Assembly: GCA_017630975.1 (NCBI GenBank)
Contig: JAGBUF010000104.1
Coordinates: forward strand, 1-6,053
Direction: 5' to 3'
Length of the DNA stretch: 6,053 bases
Origin: Paraprevotella sp.
GTDB taxonomy: Bacteria > Bacteroidota > Bacteroidia > Bacteroidales > Bacteroidaceae
Part shown: positions 1 through 6,053 of the stretch, in pieces
Numbering within the stretch: position 1 is the first letter of the stretch
How the letters are laid out: every line of letters starts with the position of its first letter
Program-made: the position numbers and the translations under genes
The notes under the pieces: model-generated
Databases searched by the model: none
Seen by the model: only the letters and a program-made list of their open reading frames with translations
What the model was told of the DNA's origin: nothing

Positions 1-3000
1 GATGATCCATATATGCCGTCTTTGCCCCATTCTCCTAAATTAGGATCGCTGATGGAAGAACGATTATTGTCTTGGTAGCCTACAAGTTGGTCTTCCATGA
101 CAATGGTAAACAAATTCACATTCTTGCCATTCTCGCTAATGGCGTATTTGACATCACAATTGACAGAGATCTTTCCGTTGTCGCTGTTGTGTGTTGCTGA
201 GATATTGAAGTCGGCTTCTGTCATCTGATCCATTTCAGTAGCAGCGATATCAAGCCAAAGTGTACCTTCGTTGTTGCTGAATTGATAACCATTGGTGGCA
301 TCCTCATACATAGGTGCAGAAATGGCACCACGGTTCACAATACCGGATGGAGCAGCGGTGAATCCAAGGAATGATGAATAACTCTCAACTCCACTTCCGT
401 AGATATCTCCGGTGTATGTGTGTAAGATGATGGGAATGATGGCATCGCCATATATCTTTTCCATATTTTCCATCGCAACGATTCCAAGCGGACAGTTCGG
501 GCATCCCATTCCGGTATATTCTTCAACAATGATGCGCTTGGTTGGTTTGAAAGCCAAATTGTTAATGGTATAGTTTACATTGCTCTCTTCATTATCCAAC
601 GTTACTATAATGGTAAATGAATTGCTTTCGCCCACAATCAATGGTAATGGATTACTGAAAGAGTAGTTATACTTGTCACCAGATTTCCATTCGTTACCTT
701 CTGCGTGTAATGTTTCAAGGGTATTGCCGTTCTGATCTTTTAAAGTCATGGATAGTGTGCTGAAAGTTCTGGTTTCAGCGGTGATTTGCAATGTTCCATT
801 GATGCTCGCTTCTTTGGCATTGATATAACTCTTCTCTGTGGATAAACCGATTTGGAAGTTCATGTCGCGACTTACTTGGATGCTATCTACAAAAATCATA
901 CTTTGATTTTCATTGTGATTCCAGAAACCGATATAAACATTCTTTCCGGCATATTTTTGTAGATGAACAACATGTGAAACCCAATCGCCTGCCAATGAAT
1001 CTTGATAAGTTCCGGGATATTCGCGTTCAAAATATAGCGTATCACATTCTGTCTTGATTCTTGATATGAGTTCGGTATTCAAGGCACTGATTTGTTCATC
1101 GGATGCCCAAAGAACAACAGCAAGGGTGTCTTCTTTTCCCTCTGTGAAACTTTGGGACATAAATTTGAGGTAACACCTGTCGTCCGGAAGGTAAATCTGC
1201 GTAGTCACCATCCAGTCATCTGAGCGTCCTGCCGGTTCGTACATAGAATGTGTGCTTGCGGCGTAGTCTGCTCCGTTGTCATCCAAAACAACGCTCCATG
1301 GGTAATTGTCAGCATCGGCAAAATCCAGTTGCGTCGCGATGGAATTAGGAGTTAATCGGTCGCCTTCGTACAACAACATATTTACCAAACCATTGTCAAA
1401 ATTTTCTTGATAAAGAACATTGTCATCATATGAAATTTTGCGTTCGTATGCACCTTCCCAATGGAATGTCAGTGAATCGTTGGCATTTTGTCCCACAATG
1501 TCCGTAATAGAACCGCCGGCAATGGTGACAGTGTATGAATTACCTTTGTACAAGTTTACCGACGATGGCGGATAAATGGTGACTTGATTTCCTTCGGCCG
1601 ACATATTGAGATAAGCTGTTATACCTTCCATTCCATCGGTATAAAGGTAGGATTTTGCTGTTTCGCTAATCTGCACATTCGTGTCAAATGTAAGAAGGAT
1701 AGGATTGGTAGTTGTGTTCAGGCTGCTGACTGATGCTCCCAGTGCGGGGCTGACAGCAGTGACCTTAACCGGTTCAGCCTTTCGCCCTATGTATTGGAAA
1801 GTGATGTCCTTGTTCTTCTTGTTCGTGTCTCCCGCCACTTGCAATGTTCCGGCAGGAATCCTAACGGTATAGGTTTCGCCTGCATTTAATACGGCAGAAC
1901 GGAATGCGATGTCGAGCATCTTGCTGTTTGACTCGTCTACTTTGAATTGGATAGAGGTTTTGTAAATATTACCATCTTTGTCTAATAGTTCAGCAGATTT
2001 AGACGTGCCTAAAACAGTGATGTCACGATCGAATGTCACTTTGACGGTTGGCAAGTATGAGAAAGTTGCTCCCAAATCCGGTGAAGTAGTGTAATTCCCT
2101 AATAAATCAATGTCGTTAGACGCTGTCAGGAGATCTTCTGGCAGAATAATGATGCAGTTTTCGCATGAAGCACCACCGACAATGGATGCAATGATTTTTC
2201 CGTCTGTGCTCACTGCAATAGGTGTTCCGGTGTTCTCAAAATTAGTCTGTGCCTTAAAATTTAAGCCATAGCGTTGTGCGAGAATCAAATCAAAATCAAT
2301 CCAATAGTTTCCATTGCGGACGCTCCAATCACGATAGGGGTTTTGTGTTGGCGTTGAAGCCAATACGATACCGTCACCAAAGATAGAGTTTCCTCCCAAA
2401 TCACCATTGTCATTGTACAATGTGAACTCATCTGTGGCAATATGATAACGGAATGGAATACGATATTCTGTGTAGAATTGACTACCCTCAATCGGTTCTG
2501 CCATGTAGGCAATTCCAGTGACCCATTGACCATCGGCGCTCATGATGGCGCGATCGATGAACAATAGGTGCTCCGCTCTAGCTGTCCATGTCCCAACGCC
2601 ATTCTTGTATGTCACATCAAATCCGATGGGTTGGTACTTTTTAGTGGTACGGTTGTAGATATACCAGAAAATACCCGGAGGTCCGATATACGAATGAGAA
2701 ACACTACCCAAAATATAGTTTCCATCCGGAGAGATGCCACAAAAACGTTGTTGGTCGTTATCCTCATTTTGCATATCAAGAAGTGGGAGGCCATCCAGTT
2801 CTACCAATACGCCATCGTCTTCCAAGCTCCAAAAACAAGGATATGCACTGAATTGTCCGAAATTACACTCGCCGACGGCATATTTTCCGTCAGGGGTAAC
2901 GGCATGGATACATCCACCGGAACTATATCCTGCAACTTTGGGCAGATTGACCCACGTCCCGGAACTTTTTAGCCAAACGCCCGGTGAATTGTTGTAACTT

Positions 3001-3320
3001 CCGACAACTATGCTACCATCATCGGTAACATCCATTGCTGCATATGCTGTTCCACTTAGATTTTCTTCATTTGTGCAAAGGTCGGTGATTTTACCGGTTT
3101 TTGTCTCTATCAGTTGTGGGTAGGCAGGGATAGATTCATCTGCGGCATTACAACCTACGGCTACCGCGAATGCACCGTTGTCTGACAACTGTTGTAGATT
3201 GATTCCGTTGTCAAAAACAAATCGATGAATCTTAGGTGTTGTTGCCACTTGTGCGTACATGGTTTCTACTGAGAGTACACAACTAATAAAAAGCAAACAT
3301 AAAAAGGTCTTGTTTTTCAT
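1..3320 (-). CDS. Secreted multidomain surface protein with C-terminal Omp28-like CxxC module (3' end outside window)
   Basis: I read this frame codon by codon. It is open from the ATG at 3320-3318 to the window edge: 1106 codons, no stop, so the C-terminus is missing. Residues 1-23 are a signal peptide ending MYA, before Q24, with no lipobox. Residues ~40-395 hold seven degenerate repeats centred on a (S/T)xDG motif followed by VVGS/AVGE-like strands, suggesting a seven-bladed propeller. Residues ~407-512 and ~514-625 resemble SbsA/Big_5 Ig-like domains (VTFD near the start, then an AGETYTV-like strand). Residues ~636-818 match choice-of-anchor J (cleaved adhesin): QENFD, SDDWMVTTQI with W703, and GKNVYIGFWN. 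Residues ~819-930 look like another beta sandwich. From ~930 an Omp28-like thioredoxin-fold module begins: VEEYTGMGC, C940-PN-C943, and a candidate cis-Pro P991 in AAPSGI. A second CxxC (C386, C389) lies in the last repeat. The domain set is typical of type IX secretion cargo, so a C-terminal sorting domain beyond the edge is plausible but unseen. The gene is transcribed divergently from the TlpA-like gene. Confidence 0.9.
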   Translation of the reverse strand, partial: MKNKTFLCLLFISCVLSVETMYAQVATTPKIHRFVFDNGINLQQLSDNGAFAVAVGCNAADESIPAYPQLIETKTGKITDLCTNEENLSGTAYAAMDVTDDGSIVVGSYNNSPGVWLKSSGTWVNLPKVAGYSSGGCIHAVTPDGKYAVGECNFGQFSAYPCFWSLEDDGVLVELDGLPLLDMQNEDNDQQRFCGISPDGNYILGSVSHSYIGPPGIFWYIYNRTTKKYQPIGFDVTYKNGVGTWTARAEHLLFIDRAIMSADGQWVTGIAYMAEPIEGSQFYTEYRIPFRYHIATDEFTLYNDNGDLGGNSIFGDGIVLASTPTQNPYRDWSVRNGNYWIDFDLILAQRYGLNFKAQTNFENTGTPIAVSTDGKIIASIVGGASCENCIIILPEDLLTASNDIDLLGNYTTSPDLGATFSYLPTVKVTFDRDITVLGTSKSAELLDKDGNIYKTSIQFKVDESNSKMLDIAFRSAVLNAGETYTVRIPAGTLQVAGDTNKKNKDITFQYIGRKAEPVKVTAVSPALGASVSSLNTTTNPILLTFDTNVQISETAKSYLYTDGMEGITAYLNMSAEGNQVTIYPPSSVNLYKGNSYTVTIAGGSITDIVGQNANDSLTFHWEGAYERKISYDDNVLYQENFDNGLVNMLLYEGDRLTPNSIATQLDFADADNYPWSVVLDDNGADYAASTHSMYEPAGRSDDWMVTTQIYLPDDRCYLKFMSQSFTEGKEDTLAVVLWASDEQISALNTELISRIKTECDTLYFEREYPGTYQDSLAGDWVSHVVHLQKYAGKNVYIGFWNHNENQSMIFVDSIQVSRDMNFQIGLSTEKSYINAKEASINGTLQITAETRTFSTLSMTLKDQNGNTLETLHAEGNEWKSGDKYNYSFSNPLPLIVGESNSFTIIVTLDNEESNVNYTINNLAFKPTKRIIVEEYTGMGCPNCPLGIVAMENMEKIYGDAIIPIILHTYTGDIYGSGVESYSSFLGFTAAPSGIVNRGAISAPMYEDATNGYQFSNNEGTLWLDIAATEMDQMTEADFNISATHNSDNGKISVNCDVKYAISENGKNVNLFTIVMEDQLVGYQDNNRSSISDPNLGEWGKDGIYGS
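2136..3203 (-). repeat. Seven degenerate propeller-like repeats within the large secreted protein
   Basis: The translated protein repeats a pattern of short turn containing DG (or NG), then a hydrophobic strand ending in Gly/Ala-Ser, then about 20 residues, then an aromatic-rich strand (for example VWLKSS, PCFWSL, IFWYIY, FRYHI). The turn glycines fall at residues 49, 102, 145, 200, 264, 317 and 374, so spacing is 43-64 residues. Seven units of this size fit a closed seven-bladed beta-propeller, and the motif resembles HAF-type extracellular repeats. The DNA itself is not repeated; only the protein pattern is. The fold is inferred from the pattern. Confidence 0.6.
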
Positions 3321-3375
3321 TTCAGTATGTTGTTTTTACTAATAATCTGATGTGGTGAGAATTAAAAAGCGGGTG

Positions 3376-3383
3376 CAAAATTA
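3376..3383 (-). promoter_or_regulatory. Bacteroides-type -7 box for the minus-strand gene
   Basis: Read on the minus strand these bases are TAATTTTG, a full match to the Bacteroidetes housekeeping -7 consensus TAnnTTTG. Transcription would start around 3370, leaving a leader of roughly 50 bases before the ATG at 3320. I see no clear -33 TTTG about 20 bases upstream, only a T-rich run, so the call rests on the -7 box and its position. The leader is A-rich just before the start codon and lacks an AGGAGG-like site, as is usual in this phylum. Confidence 0.55.
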
Positions 3384-3407
3384 GAATAAAAAACTTGTAA
3401 TTCATTA

Positions 3408-3424
3408 AAAAAAGATACTTTTTT
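3408..3424. repeat. A/T-rich perfect palindrome in the divergent promoter region
   Basis: AAAAAAG and CTTTTTT, exact reverse complements of each other, flank a 3-base ATA centre. The centre at 3416 is within about 5 bases of the midpoint between the two facing -7 boxes, and the element lies just upstream of both -33 positions. It could be a shared operator, an UP-like A-tract element, or simply chance in an A/T-rich spacer. It is unlikely to be a terminator because it sits between divergent starts and its stem has only one G-C pair. Confidence 0.4.
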
Positions 3425-3431
3425 ACCCATT

Positions 3432-3465
3432 TTTGTTAAATGTTCAATAAAAATACGTACTTTTG
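3432..3465 (+). promoter_or_regulatory. Bacteroides-type promoter for the TlpA-like gene and following genes
   Basis: A -7 box TACTTTTG at 3458-3465 matches TAnnTTTG exactly, and a -33 element TTTG lies at 3432-3435, separated by 22 bases, close to the usual spacing of about 20. Transcription would start near 3471, giving a short leader of about a dozen bases to the ATG at 3484. This is the only promoter I can see for the three plus-strand genes. No further promoter-like sequence is evident in the 35-base or 6-base gaps downstream. Confidence 0.65.
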
Positions 3466-3483
3466 CTGAATAATTTTAATCTC

Positions 3484-3981
3484 ATGAGAATACTTAAAAT
3501 ATTGAGCCTTTTGGCTTTTTTCTTTCTATCTTCTGATTTCTATGCACAACTTCCTTCTATACAATTGAAAGATTTAAAAGGGAAGGTAGTTGATACAGCA
3601 AAGTTGAACAATGACGGTAAGCCTTTTGTAATTAGTTTTTTTGCAACGTGGTGCAAACCTTGTAACCGAGAGTTGAAATCCATACACGAGCAATATGTGG
3701 ATTGGCAAGATGAGACCGGTATGAAACTGATCGCGATATCCATTGATCAAGCGCAGAATATCAACAAGGTGAAACCTTTGGTTGATGGCGAAGGTTGGGA
3801 ATATGAAGTGTTATTAGATCCCAACAGTGATTTCCGTCGTGCGCTTGGCGTTCAGATGATTCCTCATGTGTTGATTGTAGACGGAAAGGGCAACATTGTA
3901 GAGAGTAGAAGCGGTTATACGGAGGGAGCTGAGGAACATCTCATTGAAAAAATTAGAGAATTGGTGTCCGGAAAGAAATGA
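3484..3981 (+). CDS. TlpA/ResA-like secreted thiol-disulfide oxidoreductase
   Basis: The 165-residue product is a thioredoxin-fold protein of the TlpA/ResA (AhpC/TSA-Redoxin) type, expected to reduce or exchange disulfides outside the cytoplasm. Residues 1-21 form a signal peptide (MRILK, then a leucine/phenylalanine core, ending FYA before Q22); there is no lipobox, so it is probably soluble in the periplasm. The PSIQLKDLKGK segment is the usual TlpA N-terminal strand. The active site is W56-C57-K58-P59-C60 in FFATWCKPCNREL, and the cis-proline is P127 in MIPHVLIVDGKG. All catalytic elements are intact and the length is normal for a single TlpA domain. The frame extends upstream to a TTG at 3463, but that codon overlaps the predicted -7 box and would put extra residues before the signal peptide, so the ATG at 3484 is preferred. 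It is the first gene of a probable operon with the barrel gene. The substrate is not shown by sequence. Confidence 0.93.
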   Translation: MRILKILSLLAFFFLSSDFYAQLPSIQLKDLKGKVVDTAKLNNDGKPFVISFFATWCKPCNRELKSIHEQYVDWQDETGMKLIAISIDQAQNINKVKPLVDGEGWEYEVLLDPNSDFRRALGVQMIPHVLIVDGKGNIVESRSGYTEGAEEHLIEKIRELVSGKK

Positions 3982-4007
3982 TTCCGCTTATGTTTCATCC
4001 TATATAT

Positions 4008-4012
4008 AAAGG
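4008..4012 (+). promoter_or_regulatory. Ribosome binding site supporting the 4017 start
   Basis: AAAGG lies four bases before the ATG at 4017. Clear Shine-Dalgarno-like sites are uncommon in this phylum, so it modestly favours 4017 over the in-frame ATG at 3978, which overlaps the TlpA-like stop codon as ATGA. The upstream ATG also has a purine-rich GGAAAG before it, so the choice depends mainly on the signal peptide. Confidence 0.4.
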
Positions 4013-4016
4013 CGTA

Positions 4017-5675
4017 ATGAAGAAGATTAGGTTGGCAGCCTTGTTGGTCGTGGGGGCATTGGCTGTAAATGTATTTGCACAGGAGGACAAGAATGTAGTC
4101 TTTCACGGCAGTGTGCAGTCAGACATTATGGCTCCACAACAGGATGATGACATTAAAACAGGAGTGGTTGATGATTGGGCTTTGACCAATACTTACATTG
4201 ATTTAGGTTTACGAAGCAAATGGATAGATGCCGGTACTCGTTTGGAGTTTACCAAGCATTCTTTACCCGGTTTTGAAGAGGATTTCAGGGGGAATGGTAT
4301 ACCGCATCTTTTTATAAAAGGTAAATTCAAGGGTTTTGACGTCACCCTTGGTGATTTGTACGACCAATTCGGAAGTGGATTTATTTTTAGGGCATACGAA
4401 GAGCGCAGTTTAGGTATTGATAATGCTATCCGTGGTGCCCGTATCAATGTGACCGGAGTGAAGGGAGTTCAGTTTAAAGTATTGGGTGGTTTGCAACGGA
4501 GGTATTGGGAGTGGAGTAAGAACTCTATGATTGCCGGTGCAGATTTGGAAATAAATGTGGACCAATTTAGCCAAAGAATGAGAGACAGGGGGGTGTCATG
4601 GATGATTGCCGGTTCGTATGTATTGAAAAATGAGAAGGATGAGGATATTGTCCTTTCTGGAACGAACTATCGTTTGAATCTGCCCAAGAATGTACATGCC
4701 TTTGACGGTAGGACTTCATTGCGTGTGGGCGATTACTCTTTTTTAGCGGAATATGCATGGAAAAGTCAGGATCCTTCTTTTGATAACGGATATATATATC
4801 GTCATGGGCAGGCATTGATGTTGTCGGCTTCATACTCCAAGCGTGGTGTGAGTGCTTTGATTCAAGCAAAACGTAGCGAGGATATGTCATTCCGCAGTCA
4901 ACGTTCAATGACGGGCATTTCAGCTTTTTTGAACAATATGCCGGCTTTTGCATATCAACATACTTATGCGTTGGCAGCGCTTTATCCGTACGCGACACAG
5001 GCTGCAGATGGTGAGTGGGCATTCCAGGGCGAATTCGGATATAACTTTAAACGTAATACAATCCTCGGTGGAAAATACGGAACAAAAATGAAATTGAACG
5101 TGAGTCACATCCGTTCATTGGACAAGACACCGGTGGAGGTGGCAGCCAACGGGACTACGTACGGCACAGATGGATATACGACCAGATTTTTTAAAGTAGG
5201 CAAGGAAACTTACTATCAAGATATCAATGTACAGTTGGAAAAGAAACTCAATCGGAATATCAAACTGAACTTGATGTATATGAATCAATGCTACAATATG
5301 GATGTAGTCGAAGGGCATGGTGGTATGGTCCGATCAAATATCGGTGTGGCTGAAGGTAAGTTTCAGTTCAATAAGAAACTGACCTTGCGTGCTGAGGCTC
5401 AATATTTGGCGACGCGACAAGATGAAGGCGATTGGTGTTACGGTCTTTTGGAATTGTCGGTTTTACCCTATTTTATGTTTACTTTGAGCGATATGTGGAA
5501 TTGTGGAGAAACAAATCTGCATTATTACATGGGTTCGGTTACGTTCAACTATAAGTCGCATCGTTTAATGGCAGGTTACGGACGTACACGTGCAGGATAT
5601 AACTGCTCCGGTGGTGTTTGTCGGTACGTACCGGCAAGCAAAGGATTCCAGTTGTCGTACAATCTAAACTTTTAA
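4017..5675 (+). CDS. Outer-membrane beta-barrel protein, DUF6029-like
   Basis: From the ATG at 4017 the product is 552 residues. Residues 1-21 are a classic signal peptide (MKKIRLAALLVVGALAVNVFA before Q22); an ATG at 3978 would add 13 residues in front of it. The mature protein alternates polar and hydrophobic or aromatic residues in many short strands and ends in LSYNLNF, a terminal-Phe signal for BAM-dependent barrel insertion. The N-terminal block (FHGSVQSD, then GDLYDQFGSGFIFRAYEER and LGIDNAIRG) resembles the Bacteroidetes DUF6029 family by memory; I could not check a profile. Function in that family is unknown to me. Five cysteines (425, 474, 496, 530, 535) all fall in the last quarter, and C530/C535 flank a SGGV turn just before the last strand. 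The gene starts 35 bases after the TlpA-like stop and ends 6 bases before the Omp28-like lipoprotein, so co-transcription is likely. The barrel call is firm; the family name is less so. Confidence 0.85.
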   Translation: MKKIRLAALLVVGALAVNVFAQEDKNVVFHGSVQSDIMAPQQDDDIKTGVVDDWALTNTYIDLGLRSKWIDAGTRLEFTKHSLPGFEEDFRGNGIPHLFIKGKFKGFDVTLGDLYDQFGSGFIFRAYEERSLGIDNAIRGARINVTGVKGVQFKVLGGLQRRYWEWSKNSMIAGADLEINVDQFSQRMRDRGVSWMIAGSYVLKNEKDEDIVLSGTNYRLNLPKNVHAFDGRTSLRVGDYSFLAEYAWKSQDPSFDNGYIYRHGQALMLSASYSKRGVSALIQAKRSEDMSFRSQRSMTGISAFLNNMPAFAYQHTYALAALYPYATQAADGEWAFQGEFGYNFKRNTILGGKYGTKMKLNVSHIRSLDKTPVEVAANGTTYGTDGYTTRFFKVGKETYYQDINVQLEKKLNRNIKLNLMYMNQCYNMDVVEGHGGMVRSNIGVAEGKFQFNKKLTLRAEAQYLATRQDEGDWCYGLLELSVLPYFMFTLSDMWNCGETNLHYYMGSVTFNYKSHRLMAGYGRTRAGYNCSGGVCRYVPASKGFQLSYNLNF

Positions 5676-5681
5676 TTGAAG

Positions 5682-6053
5682 ATGAAGAAATATATATATT
5701 CCTTTGTTTGTTGTATCGCAGCGATATTTGCGGCTTGTGATGATGTGGATAGATTGGAAGATAGATTCATACCATTGCCACAAGTGGAAACCAAAAGAAA
5801 AGTCCTCTTGGAGGAGTTTACGGGACAACGTTGCGTGAATTGCCCGACAGCGCATCTCATGATAAACGATTTAAAAACGCAATATGGTGAAAATTTCATT
5901 CCTGTGGGTATTCATGCTATTAGCGCATTTGGATTGTCGGAAGAGGCAAGTCCTTTAGGACTAATGAATTCCGAAGGAGATGCGTATGCAAAACATTGGA
6001 ATGCCAATGCCTTGCCTTGTGGAATAATTGACCGTACAAGTGGTTTACTAGAC
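5682..6053 (+). CDS. Omp28-family outer-membrane lipoprotein with CxxC (3' end outside window)
   Basis: The first 124 codons are visible and open to the window edge; Omp28-type proteins are usually well over 200 residues, so perhaps half is missing. The start MKKYIYSF, a short hydrophobic stretch and the lipobox F-A-A-C19 mark a lipoprotein. The acidic run after the cysteine (D20, D21, D23) resembles the Bacteroidetes lipoprotein export signal, which suggests exposure on the cell surface. Residues 41-56 read VLLEEFTGQRCVNCPT, with C51-VN-C54 placed as in a thioredoxin active site. YGENFIPVGIHA follows at 68-79, and LPCGIIDR at 111-118 supplies a candidate cis-proline P112 followed by a third cysteine, C113. 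The same three blocks occur in the large minus-strand protein. The gene begins 6 bases after the barrel gene, so it is probably in the same operon and may act with the barrel. Its biochemical role is not established by sequence. Confidence 0.88.
   Translation, partial: MKKYIYSFVCCIAAIFAACDDVDRLEDRFIPLPQVETKRKVLLEEFTGQRCVNCPTAHLMINDLKTQYGENFIPVGIHAISAFGLSEEASPLGLMNSEGDAYAKHWNANALPCGIIDRTSGLLD

Noticed and set aside
2154..2165. C386-EN-C389 read as a second thioredoxin active site
   Set aside because: It falls in the last propeller-like repeat, with no thioredoxin-type strand before it and no cis-proline block after it. A structural disulfide or metal site is more likely.
2568..2972. Plus-strand open frame of 134 codons inside the large minus-strand gene
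   Set aside because: It is antisense to a 1106-codon frame with a signal peptide and recognisable domains, shows no family motif, and has no promoter or ribosome site of note. A second overlapping plus frame at 2734-2997 is rejected for the same reasons.
3408..3424. Palindrome read as a transcription terminator
   Set aside because: It lies between two divergent starts where no transcript ends, and its stem is almost all A-T, too weak for an intrinsic terminator. Kept only as a possible operator.
4567..5022. Minus-strand open frame of 151 codons opposite the barrel gene
   Set aside because: It is antisense to a well-supported barrel gene, its composition is rich in His, Ser and Pro as expected for a shadow frame, and it has no recognisable domain.
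5676..5681. Possible separate promoter for the Omp28 lipoprotein gene
   Set aside because: The gap is only 6 bases, and I found no convincing paired -7 and -33 elements in the end of the barrel gene, so read-through from upstream is the simpler reading.

Overview
The window looks like chromosomal DNA from a member of the Bacteroidota, most likely the order Bacteroidales. The evidence is the moderate-to-low GC content, the A-rich translation starts with little Shine-Dalgarno sequence, the -7 boxes of the Bacteroides type (TAnnTTTG) upstream of both divergent genes, and the protein families: Omp28-like proteins, a TlpA-like thioredoxin, a DUF6029-like outer-membrane barrel and a choice-of-anchor J adhesin domain. 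Genus cannot be fixed from the sequence alone.

Layout. Bases 1-3320 (minus strand) are one uninterrupted reading frame of 1106 codons. It starts at 3320 and runs off the left edge without a stop. It encodes a secreted multidomain protein: signal peptide, seven degenerate propeller-like repeats, two SbsA/Big_5-type Ig-like domains, a choice-of-anchor J domain, a linker sandwich domain, and an Omp28-like module with a CxxC motif. Bases 3321-3483 are a divergent promoter region with a -7 box facing each way and a small A/T palindrome near the midpoint. Bases 3484-5675 hold two plus-strand genes: a secreted TlpA/ResA-like thioredoxin with a WCKPC active site, and a beta-barrel outer-membrane protein. 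A third plus-strand gene starts 6 bp later, at 5682, and runs off the right edge. It encodes an Omp28-family lipoprotein, also with CxxC. The three plus-strand genes are close enough to be one operon.

How the parts fit. Three of the four proteins carry a CxxC thioredoxin-like site and an export signal. The fourth, the barrel, has five cysteines, all in its last quarter. The two Omp28 modules, one at each end of the window on opposite strands, share the same three motif blocks: EE(Y/F)TGxxCxNCP, YGxxxIP, and a Pro-x-Gly-Ile block. The locus therefore reads as a cell-envelope thiol/disulfide or surface-protein assembly cluster. The individual family calls are well supported. Joint function is inference. 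No mobile element, RNA gene or CRISPR array was seen.
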